Source of the DNA: Gelidibacter maritimus
Lineage (GTDB): Bacteria > Bacteroidota > Bacteroidia > Flavobacteriales > Flavobacteriaceae
Direction of reading: 5' to 3'
DNA length: 64,000 nucleotides
NCBI RefSeq assembly: GCF_014062315.1
Contig: NZ_JACGLT010000006.1
Location: 207,604-271,603 of the forward strand
Shown one piece after another: positions 38,349 through 48,568 of the stretch. The notes below the pieces were generated by a model. That model did not search any database and was not told the origin of the DNA. It saw only the letters and a list, made by a program, of their open reading frames with translations. Both the position numbers and the translations under genes were made by a program. The stretch's first letter is position 1. Every line of letters starts with the position of its first letter.

Positions 38349-39620
38349 TTATCTTATGATTGTCTGTTTTCTATCTGGACCAACAGAAACAATGGTAATC
38401 GGAATTTCAAGTTCTTTTTCTAAGAATTCAATATATTCCAACAAAGCTTGAGGCATATCGGAAGCATCGGTCATATCAGTCAAATCTTCGTTCCAGCCCT
38501 TAAAATCGGTGTAGATAGGAGTAACGTTTTCTGATTCAATATTATATGGTAAATGATGGATGACATCGCCTTTATATTTATACGCAGTACACACTTTTAG
38601 GGTTTTAAATCCTGAAAGTACGTCGCCTTTCATCATAATCAATTTTGTGACGCCATTTACTTGACAAGCATATCGCAACGCTACTAAATCTAACCAGCCA
38701 CAACGACGGGAACGACCTGTTGTAGCGCCAAACTCATTGCCCACGCGACCCATGGTTTCACCAACTTCATCAAATAATTCGGTTGGGAAAGGACCTGATC
38801 CTACTCTGGTAGTATAGGCCTTGAAAATGCCATAGACCTCTCCAATTTTATTAGGAGAAATTCCTAACCCCGTACAAGCACCAGCTGCCGTTGTGTTGGA
38901 AGAGGTGACAAAAGGATAGGTTCCAAAATCAATATCTAGTAAAGAACCTTGAGCGCCTTCTGCTAAAATAGTTTTTCCTTTTTTATGGGCTTGGTGCAAG
39001 TATTCTTCAGAATCTATGAACGTTAGAGTTTTCAACACTTCGATGGATTTGAAGAATTCGTTTTCCATTTCCTTCAAATTATACTCCACATCCACATTGT
39101 AAAACGCAATCATGGCTTCATGCTTATCGGCCAAAGCGCGGTATTTTTCTTTCCAATTGGCCAACTCAATATCGCCAACTCTAATTCCGTTTCGGCCGGT
39201 TTTATCCATATAAGTGGGACCAATGCCTTTAAGTGTAGAGCCTATTTTGGCCTTGCCTTTTGAAGCTTCACTCGCAGCGTCTAACAAACGGTGCGTAGGT
39301 AAAATAATATGGGCCTTTCGAGAAATTAGAAGCGATTTTTTATAATCTATATTCTGTTCTTCAAGCTTGTCCAATTCTTTATTAAAAATGACAGGGTCAA
39401 TCACAACACCATTTCCTACTAAATTAACGGTGTCTTCATGGAATATTCCTGATGGAATGGTATGTAAGACGTGTTTTTTGCCGTTAAACACTAAGGTGTG
39501 TCCCGCATTTGGGCCGCCTTGAAAGCGTGCAATAATGTTGTATTTAGAGGTAAGTACATCGACAATTTTGCCTTTGCCTTCGTCGCCCCATTGTAGTCCT
39601 AGTAGTAAATCTACTGCCAT
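38349..39620 (-). CDS. purA: adenylosuccinate synthase
   Basis: 423 residues, the family length. WGDEGKGKIVD at 11-21 binds GTP, and GPNAGHT, GIGPTYMDKTGRNGIR and TTGRSRRCGWLDLVALRYA are active-site segments. It joins IMP and aspartate using GTP in AMP synthesis. Two bases separate it from the upstream fur-like gene, so fur and purA are one transcript with relA/spoT just upstream. This purine/ppGpp/metal cluster is familiar from flavobacteria. Confidence 0.97.
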   Translation of the reverse strand: MAVDLLLGLQWGDEGKGKIVDVLTSKYNIIARFQGGPNAGHTLVFNGKKHVLHTIPSGIFHEDTVNLVGNGVVIDPVIFNKELDKLEEQNIDYKKSLLISRKAHIILPTHRLLDAASEASKGKAKIGSTLKGIGPTYMDKTGRNGIRVGDIELANWKEKYRALADKHEAMIAFYNVDVEYNLKEMENEFFKSIEVLKTLTFIDSEEYLHQAHKKGKTILAEGAQGSLLDIDFGTYPFVTSSNTTAAGACTGLGISPNKIGEVYGIFKAYTTRVGSGPFPTELFDEVGETMGRVGNEFGATTGRSRRCGWLDLVALRYACQVNGVTKLIMMKGDVLSGFKTLKVCTAYKYKGDVIHHLPYNIESENVTPIYTDFKGWNEDLTDMTDASDMPQALLEYIEFLEKELEIPITIVSVGPDRKQTIIR

Positions 39621-39622
39621 TT

Positions 39623-40084
39623 TTAAGAATCTTTAGGTGGTTCGTTTTTTGTTCCGTAAAAGTATAAGGAGTGGTTGTTGATAGAGATATCAAAAACCTC
39701 TTCAATCGTTTTTTTGATGGACTGGATTCTCGGGTCACAAAACTCGTAAACCTCGCCAGTATCCGTCAGGATGACATGATCATGTTGTTTATCAAAATAA
39801 GATTTTTCATAGTGTGCTTGATTCTGTCCAAATTGATGTTTGCGCACCAAGGCACATTCCAAAAGTAGTTCGATGGTATTGTACAACGTCGCACGACTCA
39901 CCCGATAATTTTTATTTTTCATCTTAATATAAAGAGACTCTATATCAAAATGCTCGTCATTATCATAAATTTCCTGTAATATGGCATAGCGTTCAGGTGT
40001 TTTTCTGTGCCCTTTGCCTTCCAAAAATGTGGTGAACACATTTTTCACTATTTCTTGATTGCTATGTTTTGTATTTTGACTCAT
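39623..40084 (-). CDS. Fur family transcriptional regulator
   Basis: 153 residues. The winged-helix part ([35 protein letters not shown]) is followed by the HDHV metal-binding motif and a late NHSLYFYG histidine. The CxxC pairs that hold the structural zinc in many Fur proteins are absent: [15 protein letters not shown] has D and G where HDHLxCxxCG is common. It may be a Zur- or PerR-like regulator or sense metal only at the regulatory site. It lies between relA/spoT and purA. Confidence 0.9.
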   Translation of the reverse strand: MSQNTKHSNQEIVKNVFTTFLEGKGHRKTPERYAILQEIYDNDEHFDIESLYIKMKNKNYRVSRATLYNTIELLLECALVRKHQFGQNQAHYEKSYFDKQHDHVILTDTGEVYEFCDPRIQSIKKTIEEVFDISINNHSLYFYGTKNEPPKDS

Positions 40085-40121
40085 AATGTATGCCGAAACT
40101 TCGGGGGCAAATTTACGCCTT

Positions 40122-42326
40122 TTAAACTCTTATAACCTTATCAATCCCGTTAATTTTTTTGAGATTCTCCATGAGCTTTTTAAGCATGGTGTTATTTTTT
40201 ACAACCACATTGATCTTACCTGAGAAAACACCATCATCACTTTGAAAACTAATGCTTTTCATGTTGACGTGCATATTAGAAGAAATGACTTTGGTGATGT
40301 TATTGACCAAGCCTAAATTATCAATTCCTGATAATGTAATTTGCGCAGCAAACTCCTGCTGAGAAGAGTCAATCCACTTGGCCTGCATAATTCTGTAAGC
40401 ATAATTAGATTGGAGACTCAGCGCATTGGGACAGTTCTTTTTATGCACTTTTATCCCCTCGTTGATGGTTAGAAACCCAAAAACATCATCACCTGGAATC
40501 GGATTACAGCAGGCAGAAAGTTTATAATCCAGCTTTTCTTCTTCCTTACCAAACACTAAACTATCATATTTGGCGGTAATTTCATCTTTATCAATATTTT
40601 GGACTACCGTTGGTTTGCGGATCTTACTTTTGATATAGCTCATAATGGCACCGCTTCTTGAAGAAGCAAAGTCCTTGAGCATGGTATTATCAATAGACCC
40701 AATGCCCACCCTATAAAACAGATCTAAACTTGTTTTTAGTTTGAAGAACACTACCATCTCATTGATGGATTTTTCGTCGAGATTAATCTTAAGCTGCTTT
40801 AACTTTCGTCTTAAAATCTCCTTACCATCTACTGCAACTTCTTTCTTTTCATCTTTTAAAGACGATTTGATTTTACTTCGCGCCCTGGCCGTGGTAGCAT
40901 AATCCAACCAATTACTATTGGGCCTAATGTTTTCTGAGGTTAATATTTCTACTTGGTCGCCACTTTGCAGTTCGTGACTTAGTGGAACTAATTTTCCGTT
41001 GACTTTGGCGCCTCTCGTCTTCATACCTATTTCGGTATGGATACTAAAAGCAAAATCGAGTGGAGTGGCACCTTTAGGCAACGATTTTAATTCGCCTTTT
41101 GGGGTAAATACATAAATTTCTTTGGAATATAAATTCAGCTTAAACTGTTCTACAAAATCGACAGCATTGGTTTCGTTGCTTTCCAAGGCTTCCTGTAGTT
41201 TATCAATCCACGTGTCTAAAGCATCCTCTGCATTACCCTCCTTGTATTTGTAATGTGCGGCGTAGCCTTTCTCGGCAATCTCATTCATACGCTCACTTCT
41301 GATTTGTACTTCTACCCAGCGACCTTTGGGCCCCATTACCGTAATGTGTAGGGCTTCATAACCGGTAGACTTAGGCGATGAAATCCAATCCCGCAAACGG
41401 ATAGGGTTTGGAATAAAATGATCCGTGACGATAGAATAGATTTTCCAAGCCAGAAATTTTTCATTGGCATAATCAGATTTGTAAATGATCCTGACCGCAA
41501 ATTTATCATAGACTTCATCAAAGGAAACACCTTGTTTGAGCATCTTTCTTCGGATGGAATAAATGGATTTTGGACGTCCTTTAATATCATAGCTCAAACC
41601 TTCCTTATCCAGGGAATCTTCAATTACTTTTGAAAATGCTTTGATATAGGCGTCTTGCTCTTCCTTACTCTCTTTGATTTTATTGTGAATCTCATTATAG
41701 ACTTCAGGTTCGGTATATTTTAGTCCTAAGTCTTCCAGTTCACTCTTAATATTGTAAAGCCCAATCCGATGCGCCAGAGGTGCGTAAATGTACAAGGTCT
41801 CAGAGGCAATTTTCTCCTGTTTGTCTGAACGCATGGAATCCATGGTCTGCATGTTGTGGAGACGGTCGGCAATTTTGATGATAATAACTCGGACATCATC
41901 GTTGAGCGTCAACAACATTTTTCTGAAGTTTTCTGCCTGGGTTGACACGTCTGCTTCTTTGCTCAAAGATGATATTTTAGTCAATCCATCTACAATTCGA
42001 GCTACGGTCTTACCGAATTTTTCTTCAATATCGGCAAGGGTATAATCTGGGCTGTCTTCTACAACATCATGCAGTAAAGCTGCCGCAATACACGTCGCAT
42101 CCAGCCCAATTTCTTGGGCTACAAGCCTTGCCACTGCAATAGGGTGAAAGATATAAGCTTCACCAGATTTTCGGCGTTGGTTTTTATGGGCATCAACAGC
42201 CACATCAAAGGCCTGCCTTATCAATTTTTTATCAGCAACGGTAAGGGTTTGGTAGCTTACCTTAAGCAGTTCTTTGTAGGCTTTTGCAATAGCCGCATTT
42301 TCTTTTTCTATGTCAACTTCTGTCAT
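40122..42326 (-). CDS. bifunctional (p)ppGpp synthetase/hydrolase (RelA/SpoT)
   Basis: 734 residues with the long RSH layout. HD hydrolase near 50-200 with [15 protein letters not shown] intact (so hydrolysis is likely active), the synthetase domain around 240-350 ([28 protein letters not shown]), the TGS domain about 395-460 ([23 protein letters not shown]), a zinc-finger-type helical region ([10 protein letters not shown]), and a C-terminal ACT domain. It makes and degrades (p)ppGpp at the ribosome in starvation. It is the first gene of the relA/spoT-fur-purA set, linking ppGpp to purine synthesis in one locus. Confidence 0.95.
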   Translation of the reverse strand: MTEVDIEKENAAIAKAYKELLKVSYQTLTVADKKLIRQAFDVAVDAHKNQRRKSGEAYIFHPIAVARLVAQEIGLDATCIAAALLHDVVEDSPDYTLADIEEKFGKTVARIVDGLTKISSLSKEADVSTQAENFRKMLLTLNDDVRVIIIKIADRLHNMQTMDSMRSDKQEKIASETLYIYAPLAHRIGLYNIKSELEDLGLKYTEPEVYNEIHNKIKESKEEQDAYIKAFSKVIEDSLDKEGLSYDIKGRPKSIYSIRRKMLKQGVSFDEVYDKFAVRIIYKSDYANEKFLAWKIYSIVTDHFIPNPIRLRDWISSPKSTGYEALHITVMGPKGRWVEVQIRSERMNEIAEKGYAAHYKYKEGNAEDALDTWIDKLQEALESNETNAVDFVEQFKLNLYSKEIYVFTPKGELKSLPKGATPLDFAFSIHTEIGMKTRGAKVNGKLVPLSHELQSGDQVEILTSENIRPNSNWLDYATTARARSKIKSSLKDEKKEVAVDGKEILRRKLKQLKINLDEKSINEMVVFFKLKTSLDLFYRVGIGSIDNTMLKDFASSRSGAIMSYIKSKIRKPTVVQNIDKDEITAKYDSLVFGKEEEKLDYKLSACCNPIPGDDVFGFLTINEGIKVHKKNCPNALSLQSNYAYRIMQAKWIDSSQQEFAAQITLSGIDNLGLVNNITKVISSNMHVNMKSISFQSDDGVFSGKINVVVKNNTMLKKLMENLKKINGIDKVIRV

Positions 42327-42573
42327 AAACTAAATGTAATACAAAGAAAAGAAATGAGCAATGTTTTTTGGAAGGAAAAAATTAGAATACTGTGGAAATC
42401 GGTCGAATAAATTACGATATATTTCACTCATATATCTTATAAAATACCTAAAAAAATCTGATTGCTCAGTACATTCTTACAGTGGACCCGTTATCTTTTA
42501 TGGCACAATGAATAAATAGGGTTTTAAGTTAGATTTACACGGTTTAAGGACAATCAATAAAATCAAAAATTTC

Positions 42574-42581
42574 TAATTTTG
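42574..42581 (+). promoter_or_regulatory. -7 box for the radical SAM gene
   Basis: TAATTTTG, 31 bases before the ATG at 42613, fits TAnnTTTG. The -33 element is not clear. Confidence 0.4.
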
Positions 42582-42612
42582 ATTTCAATTTAAACAGCCC
42601 TAAATATATTTC

Positions 42613-43875
42613 ATGTCCTTTGAACGAACTCAAGAAAAATTAAAAATCTTAGCGGATGCCGCTAAATATGATGTTTCCTGCTCTTCAAGTGGAAGCAATC
42701 GGAAAAACACCAATAAAGGTATTGGAGATGCAACGGGGATGGGTATTTGTCATTCCTACACTGAAGATGGACGTTGCGTGTCTTTGCTGAAAATTTTGCT
42801 GACCAATCATTGTATTTTTGATTGCGCCTATTGTGTGACCCGAAAAAGTAATGACATTAAGAGAGCCGCCTTTAAGGTTCAGGAAGTGGTGGATTTGACC
42901 ATCAATTTTTATCGACGAAATTATATAGAAGGGCTTTTTTTAAGTTCCGGGATTTTTAAAAGTGCGGATTATACCATGGAACGCTTAGTTGCGGTGGCAA
43001 AGAAATTGCGATTGGAAGAGAATTTCAACGGTTATATTCATTTAAAATCTATTCCTGGCGCATCAGACGAATTAATGAAAGAGGCTGGATTATATGCCGA
43101 TAGACTGAGTGTTAATATTGAAATTCCCACAAAAGAAGGTTTGAAATTGTTGGCACCAGAAAAAAACCGGGAAGACTTTTTGAAGCCGATGCGAAAAGTT
43201 CAAAATGAAATCACTCAATATCAATCTGAGAAAAAAATTATCAAGAGTACTCCCAAATATGCACCTGCTGGTCAAAGTACGCAAATGATCATCGGCGCCA
43301 GTGGTGAGAGTGATCAGCAAATCATGTGGACCTCAAATTATTTTTATAAGAAGTTCAATTTGAAACGGGTTTATTATTCAGGTTATATTCCCATAAGTTA
43401 CGACCACCGATTGCCCCAACTTGGAACAGACGTGCCCATGCTACGAGAGAACAGACTGTATCAAACCGATTGGCTGATGCGTTTTTATGGGTTTGAAGTC
43501 CACGAAATTTTAAATAACGACCATCAAAATCTCGATTTGGAGGTGGATCCAAAATTGGGTTGGGCCTTAAGAAACTTGCAGCATTTTCCTATTGACGTGA
43601 ACAAGGCCGATAAACTTATGTTGGCACGTATTCCAGGATTAGGTATGAAGTCAGTTCATAAAATAATACAAGCGCGACAGTTTAGAAAATTGAATTGGGA
43701 GCATCTTAAACGTATGGGGGTCGCCTTGAATAGAGCTAAATACTTTTTAGTTTGTGATTCCAGAGATTTTGAAAGACGAGATTTGACCGGACCACAATTG
43801 AAATCGATTATTTTACAAAACAGTACGAGTAAATATCAAAAAATCTTAAGTCCACAATTGAATCTATTTGAATAA
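42613..43875 (+). CDS. putative DNA modification/repair radical SAM protein
   Basis: 420 residues. NHCIFDCAYC (66-74, Cys 67, 71 and 74) is the CxxxCxxC cluster motif for a 4Fe-4S centre and S-adenosylmethionine. The C terminus (about 320-370) has a helix-hairpin-helix (LARIPGLGMKSVHKIIQARQF) that suggests DNA contact. This matches the TIGR03916-type family, which is nearly always paired with the TIGR03915-type protein found immediately downstream. The reaction is not known to me; repair or base modification is inference. Confidence 0.9.
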   Translation: MSFERTQEKLKILADAAKYDVSCSSSGSNRKNTNKGIGDATGMGICHSYTEDGRCVSLLKILLTNHCIFDCAYCVTRKSNDIKRAAFKVQEVVDLTINFYRRNYIEGLFLSSGIFKSADYTMERLVAVAKKLRLEENFNGYIHLKSIPGASDELMKEAGLYADRLSVNIEIPTKEGLKLLAPEKNREDFLKPMRKVQNEITQYQSEKKIIKSTPKYAPAGQSTQMIIGASGESDQQIMWTSNYFYKKFNLKRVYYSGYIPISYDHRLPQLGTDVPMLRENRLYQTDWLMRFYGFEVHEILNNDHQNLDLEVDPKLGWALRNLQHFPIDVNKADKLMLARIPGLGMKSVHKIIQARQFRKLNWEHLKRMGVALNRAKYFLVCDSRDFERRDLTGPQLKSIILQNSTSKYQKILSPQLNLFE

Positions 43876-43876
43876 A

Positions 43877-44656
43877 ATGAGGATTTCAGAAGAACATATT
43901 CTTGTTTATGATAGCACATTTGATGGTTTTCTAACCTGCGTTTTTGAAATTTACGAGTTGAAATTAAAGCAAGTTTCTTTTCAAAGAAAAAATCAGACGC
44001 AAGAATCTTTGTTTGGAATAAGCACAGAAATTATTACGGATTTAAAAAAGGCTGATCGGGTGTGGCAGGGTGTTAAAAACAAGTTGTCGGCAAGAGGAAG
44101 TTTACGACTGTATTATGCTTTTTTAAGTGAGCAACCTCAAGTAGAATCCCTTTTGTTAACGTATATTCAGCAGGCGTTAAAGAGCACGATTCCACTTGAT
44201 TCTGATTTTGGGAACGAAACGGTTCTTAAAGTCTCCCAAATCGCTAAAAGTGTCGGAAGAGAGAAGCATAGAATGGAGGCTTTTGTACGATTTAAATTGA
44301 CTAAGGATGACATTTATTTCGCAAATATTGAACCTGATTTTGATGTGTTGCCATTAATTTCCAAACACTTTAAAAGTCGCTATGCAGATCAAAAATGGAT
44401 TATCTATGATTTGAAACGTCAATACGGATTGTATTATGATTTAGAGAAGGTAGACGTGATAAATTTAACATTGCCCGCAAACTTTGATCCAACCCAAACT
44501 ACGAATGAGTTTTTTACGCCCTCTGAGATTGAATTTCAAACCTTATGGCAGAATTATTTTCAGTCCACAAATATCGTAGCAAGAAAGAATACCAAACTTC
44601 ATATCCAACATGTCCCAAAAAGATATTGGAATTACCTTAGTGAAAAAAAACCTTAA
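43877..44656 (+). CDS. TIGR03915-type putative DNA repair/metabolism protein
   Basis: 259 residues from the ATG at 43877, one base after the stop of the radical SAM gene; a TTG at 43868 would overlap it. The N terminus (ILVYDSTFDGFLTCVFEIYEL) and the C-terminal DUF4130 part (HRMEAFVRFKLTKDDIYFANIEPDFDVLPLISKHFKSRYADQKWIIYD) are family hallmarks. In other bacteria the C-terminal part is fused to a uracil-DNA-glycosylase-like domain, which supports a DNA-related role with its radical SAM partner. Confidence 0.88.
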   Translation: MRISEEHILVYDSTFDGFLTCVFEIYELKLKQVSFQRKNQTQESLFGISTEIITDLKKADRVWQGVKNKLSARGSLRLYYAFLSEQPQVESLLLTYIQQALKSTIPLDSDFGNETVLKVSQIAKSVGREKHRMEAFVRFKLTKDDIYFANIEPDFDVLPLISKHFKSRYADQKWIIYDLKRQYGLYYDLEKVDVINLTLPANFDPTQTTNEFFTPSEIEFQTLWQNYFQSTNIVARKNTKLHIQHVPKRYWNYLSEKKP

Positions 44657-44727
44657 GAAATTTCGGTTTAATATGATGTGAGCATTTTCTTAATCACAAT
44701 TTAAAACCTTAAAATGTTTGCTTGCTA

Positions 44728-45180
44728 TTAATTGCTTTTAGATGTAGGTCGGCTTCGCGGAATTGGTACCCGTATCCATTCCTTTTCTGTTTTTGGCTTG
44801 GTCTCTTCTTTAACAACCTTACCTGGCGCATTTAGTTTTTTCAGGTTTTGCTTTTTCTGGTGCCTAATAAAAAATTTTGATGTCAGTGCATAGTCATACT
44901 TAATACGATGTATGAATATATCGAATGGCTTGGTAGGTTTATATTCGCTCTCTGCAATGGCGACCTGTAAAAGCGTCCAATCCGGGGTTTTATCTTTCGG
45001 ATCGGGTTTCAACCGATTGAGGTTATCAATATATTTTTTGTAGTATTTTTTAAAAAATAGAAACTTTAGGCCGTTGAGTTTATTATAAAACTGGTCAATA
45101 TCCGTCTGTGTGATTTTAGCCTGGCTTTGTGGACTCGCTAGTTTCGTTCTAAATTCTGAAATGATGGTGTGAAAGCTCAT
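44728..45180 (-). CDS. hypothetical protein
   Basis: 150 residues; I do not recognise a family. It is basic, rich in K and F/Y, with no signal peptide or membrane segment. The first 125 residues look helical (IDQFYNKLNGLKFLFFKKYYKKYIDNLNRL), and the tail is a proline/lysine-rich low-complexity stretch (ETKPKTEKEWIRVPIPRSRP). It stands alone between convergent and divergent genes. The high lysine content would suit a nucleic-acid or ribosome contact, which is a guess. Confidence 0.7.
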   Translation of the reverse strand: MSFHTIISEFRTKLASPQSQAKITQTDIDQFYNKLNGLKFLFFKKYYKKYIDNLNRLKPDPKDKTPDWTLLQVAIAESEYKPTKPFDIFIHRIKYDYALTSKFFIRHQKKQNLKKLNAPGKVVKEETKPKTEKEWIRVPIPRSRPTSKSN

Positions 45181-45390
45181 TTGTTTTCTAAAATAATTTT
45201 GTTCGAAATGAAATAATATAAAAGAATAAAATTGCTCCTCAGATACGATCTGTTATGTTATTTGCAAAATTAGTTAATCCATGAAGATATTCCGATTTTC
45301 TCATGGACATAGTTTTTTAATTTTGCACTTTGATGGTCATCCTGATGCAATTTTCGATGAAATCATATAATGGATACGATAGTTTATGGC

Positions 45391-45398
45391 TAACTTTG
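45391..45398 (+). promoter_or_regulatory. -7 box TAACTTTG
   Basis: Fits TAnnTTTG, 34 bases before the ATG at 45433. Confidence 0.4.
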
Positions 45399-45432
45399 CA
45401 AGACTTAAAAAACCTTAATTTTCCGACTATTT

Positions 45433-46407
45433 ATGTCCCAATTGCTTTTTAATCCGTTTCAGGATTTGATTTTCGACGAACATTTTTGCTTTCTCTCCGG
45501 AGTCTTGACCAATGAAGAAATGACCGTTTTCCCTGAATGGTTGATGGCCCATTTTAAATTTGGTGATGAACGCGTGGAGATGATGGATAAAGCTAAGTCT
45601 TACCATTATGAAGATCTTAAATTGCCGTGTTCACCTGAGGTGAAAAAAGCTTTTGACGACTTAGATTTGAAAATCCAAGAGGCCTATAAAAAAGGATATG
45701 AAGGCATGGCGGCACTCGATGAAGAATTACTTTTTCAATGGACTGGTAGAATGGTCTATGGTCTCTTATATTATGAAATGGTCTATGAGAGGGATGTACT
45801 TTTAAGGAAAGGTGAGGAGTTTCAATTGTCGCCAGTTCTCAGAAAGCGTTTTAGCGAATTTCATCTCATGCTGCAGTCTATTATCGAGCCGATATCGTTT
45901 GTTGGAAAAAAACCATGGACCATTGTCGTATTTCCACTCAAGTATTCTGCCGATATTTTTAGCTATCGCGATGACGCCATCAATTTAATGTTCTCTTTTG
46001 GAGTAAATGGATTTGGTTTTATTGCTTGCCTACAGGATAATGGCGTAATAGGTGAGAATCAAAAGGAAGTCCTTGATAAAATTGAAGGCCACGTACTTCA
46101 TCCCGTCCAGTTTGAAGAGTTGTACGCAAGATTTCATTATACAGATTATATCATGCAGTATGCACCAGAATATAAGATAGAGAATCTTGATGATAGGATT
46201 ACCATAGAAGTTGATAAAGCGGGCAAGCCACCGCATTTCGGACATTGGGACGAGGATGTCTATGCCCAGTTGCTCTCCAATTACTGGCAGGTTTACGGTA
46301 TTGAAAAAGATCATATTCTTCCCCCTCAAAGACCGCGACTGAGCTTTCTTGAAAATCCATATACCAAGGATTTCGTTGATCCGGAATCTATTAGCTTGCC
46401 GTTCTAA
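45433..46407 (+). CDS. conserved hypothetical protein
   Basis: 324 residues; no family recognised. Soluble, acidic and rich in aromatic residues, without a signal peptide. The N-terminal part (FLSGVLTNEEMTVFPEWLMAHFKFGDERVEMMDK) is alpha/beta mixed. The C-terminal part has a YIMQYAPEYKIENLDDRITIEVDKAGKPPHFGHWDEDVYAQLLSNYWQ stretch of unusual composition. The preserved frame and its own -7 box argue for a real gene. It is followed at 105 bp by an rRNA methyltransferase gene, with no proven functional link. Confidence 0.75.
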   Translation: MSQLLFNPFQDLIFDEHFCFLSGVLTNEEMTVFPEWLMAHFKFGDERVEMMDKAKSYHYEDLKLPCSPEVKKAFDDLDLKIQEAYKKGYEGMAALDEELLFQWTGRMVYGLLYYEMVYERDVLLRKGEEFQLSPVLRKRFSEFHLMLQSIIEPISFVGKKPWTIVVFPLKYSADIFSYRDDAINLMFSFGVNGFGFIACLQDNGVIGENQKEVLDKIEGHVLHPVQFEELYARFHYTDYIMQYAPEYKIENLDDRITIEVDKAGKPPHFGHWDEDVYAQLLSNYWQVYGIEKDHILPPQRPRLSFLENPYTKDFVDPESISLPF

Positions 46408-46460
46408 CGGAGTAAGTAAAGATAAGCTGTCAATTGCACATTTAATTATTGCCTTTGGAG

Positions 46461-46493
46461 TTGGTTAAAATCCTGCTTAAAAGGTTAAATTTG
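46461..46493 (+). promoter_or_regulatory. Bacteroidetes-type promoter for the RlmI-like gene
   Basis: TTG at 46461-46463 and TAAATTTG at 46486-46493 (spacing 22, slightly long). It lies just before the ATG at 46512 and supports that start over the upstream ATG at 46449. Confidence 0.5.
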
Positions 46494-46511
46494 TATGTTT
46501 TTACCTTTTAT

Positions 46512-47732
46512 ATGTTTCACTTCGATCTTCCGAATACCCAAGTACAACGCTTAGCTGTCAAATTAATTCCTGCGGCTGAAAAGCTGGTCATGCAAACTGC
46601 ACACCCTTGGGTGTTTTCTAAAAATATTGGGAAGATCAACAAACCTGGAAAGGCAGGAGATATTGCCATTTTGTTCCGACAGAAATCCAATGATGTATAT
46701 GGTGTCGGTCTGTATGATCCTGAGTCGCCCATCCAAATTAAAATGTTGCATTATTATAGCGGCAAAACTATTGATAAGACATTTTTCTCGGAAAAGATAG
46801 ACGAAGCCTTCGCTTTAAGAAAGTCATTGCTGGCGACAAACACCAATAGTTACCGTCTGTTGTTTGGTGAGAATGACGGATTTCCAGGATTTATTGCAGA
46901 TGTTTACGCCAATGTGATGGTTGTAAAATTGTATTCTGCCATTTGGTTTCCTTATTTAAAAGACATTTTAGAAGTGTTAATTGAGGTCTCAGGATGTGAA
47001 ACTGTGGTGCTACGATTGAGCCGCAATCTTCAAACACATGATCATTTTGGCTTACAGGACGGCATGGTTTTATACGGAACCTTGGAAAACGAAGAAGTAG
47101 AATTTGTAGAACACGGTGTTTTGTTCACGGCCAATGTTATTAAAGGCCATAAAACAGGCTATTTTTTAGACCATCGCGAAAACCGAAGAAGGGTTGGCGT
47201 CCTATCCAAAAATAAGACCGTTCTAGATGTGTTTTCTTATGCTGGCGGATTTTCAGTTCATGCATTAGCGGGTGGCGCCAAAGAAGTGACCAGTGTTGAT
47301 ATTAGCAAACAAGCTTTGGAATTGGCAACTTCAAATGCAGCTTTAAACGGCTACGTGGACAATCATCTGACCTTGGCTGGCGATGCATTTTTAATTCTTG
47401 AACAATTAATTGAAGAGGGAAGGACCTATGGTGTGGTGGTTATTGATCCGCCATCGTTTGCAAAGAGCCAAAAAGAAGTCTCAACGGCAAAACATAAGTA
47501 CGCTCAATTGGCACGATTAGGTGCGAAGTTGGTAGCCACTAAAGGAATTTTGGTATTGGCGTCATGTTCATCACGCGTAGTGGCCGAAGATTTTTTCGAA
47601 ATCAATGAAACTGCCCTTAAAGCTTCTGGTCGTCAATTTGTAATGCAAGATCAAACCTATCACGACAGTGATCATCCCATTACTTTTAAGGAAGGCGCCT
47701 ATTTAAAATGTGGCTATTACAAATTCTCATAA
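46512..47732 (+). CDS. class I SAM-dependent rRNA methyltransferase (RlmI-like)
   Basis: 406 residues from the ATG at 46512. The N-terminal PUA-type RNA-binding domain (about 1-85; KLVMQTAHPWVFSKNIGKI) is followed by a middle EEHP-like region and a Rossmann domain. SAM-binding VLDVFSYAGGFSVHALAGGA is near residue 235, VTSVDIS follows, and the catalytic VVIDPPSFAKS lies about residue 310. The family makes m5C in 23S rRNA (E. coli position 1962), with a late SCSSRVVAED cysteine segment. The target in this species is inferred. Confidence 0.9.
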   Translation: MFHFDLPNTQVQRLAVKLIPAAEKLVMQTAHPWVFSKNIGKINKPGKAGDIAILFRQKSNDVYGVGLYDPESPIQIKMLHYYSGKTIDKTFFSEKIDEAFALRKSLLATNTNSYRLLFGENDGFPGFIADVYANVMVVKLYSAIWFPYLKDILEVLIEVSGCETVVLRLSRNLQTHDHFGLQDGMVLYGTLENEEVEFVEHGVLFTANVIKGHKTGYFLDHRENRRRVGVLSKNKTVLDVFSYAGGFSVHALAGGAKEVTSVDISKQALELATSNAALNGYVDNHLTLAGDAFLILEQLIEEGRTYGVVVIDPPSFAKSQKEVSTAKHKYAQLARLGAKLVATKGILVLASCSSRVVAEDFFEINETALKASGRQFVMQDQTYHDSDHPITFKEGAYLKCGYYKFS

Positions 47733-47780
47733 TTGCACACGTCAAATTTTGCCATTATTCTATATGAGTTTTATCAGCAA

Positions 47781-48380
47781 TTAATTGCTTTTATTTTCCG
47801 CCGGAGGCGTAATCATAATATGCGAACGGTGCGTATTGGCATCCATCAGCCATGGCATACCTGGCAATCCCGGTTGGGTAGGCAAACCAGTTTCTTCTGC
47901 CGTCATATAAGGCCTATATAACACATACCGAATTCTACTATTTTTCAATTCACCAGTTTCAAAATCGTGATCTTCTTGCCTGGCATTCACCACATAAACC
48001 GCAGCGGGTTCTTTTGGCATCAACAGAGCTTCTGAATCGATTTCTTTTTTACGGAGTTCCCGTTTTTCTACTTCTGTTTTTCCTTCAGCAATAAATTCGC
48101 GACCTCTGGCCATATAGGCTTCCAATTTATCACTGTAGCAAGACACACTAATGCGCTCCTTGTTGGGGTCGTCAGCGAGACAGACCATTCCATTATTACC
48201 TTCGCGAATGGTAATAAGTTTGCCGTCTTGGTTGTAGCCCAAAACTTTCGCACCCTCCTTATACATTTCAGGACAGGCGTAAAGCGCAGTTTTAATCTGA
48301 CTTTCTACGGTTGGTATCTTGGTTTGACCTATTGCCGATGAGAAACAAATAAGCGCTGATAAAAGAAATACGTTTTTCAT
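47781..48380 (-). CDS. secreted hypothetical protein
   Basis: 199 residues. The N terminus MKNVFLLSALICFSSAIGQ is a signal peptide cleaved after the GQ region, so the protein is periplasmic or exposed. The middle has two cysteines (ALYACPEMY, VCLADDPN, SVSCYSDK), and a charged coiled stretch (AEGKTEVEKRELRKKEID) follows. The C terminus ends with MPWLMDANTHRSHIMITPPAENKSN. No known domain recognised. The stop overlaps a 14-base palindrome AGCAATTAATTGCT at 47776-47789, which may act in convergent termination. Confidence 0.75.
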   Translation of the reverse strand: MKNVFLLSALICFSSAIGQTKIPTVESQIKTALYACPEMYKEGAKVLGYNQDGKLITIREGNNGMVCLADDPNKERISVSCYSDKLEAYMARGREFIAEGKTEVEKRELRKKEIDSEALLMPKEPAAVYVVNARQEDHDFETGELKNSRIRYVLYRPYMTAEETGLPTQPGLPGMPWLMDANTHRSHIMITPPAENKSN

Positions 48381-48568
48381 AATTGAATGTTATTATTGGA
48401 CTGCTTAAGATACGAAACTTATTGGAAACTACTTAATAAAATAAGCGTTAGAATATTCTTGCAACAATGAATTCGCAGGATTGAAAAATCGTTAAACGAC
48501 AGATCTGTTGCGAAATTTAATTACCTTGACCCACTTAAGATAACCACTCTATTTTCAATTTTAAAACG

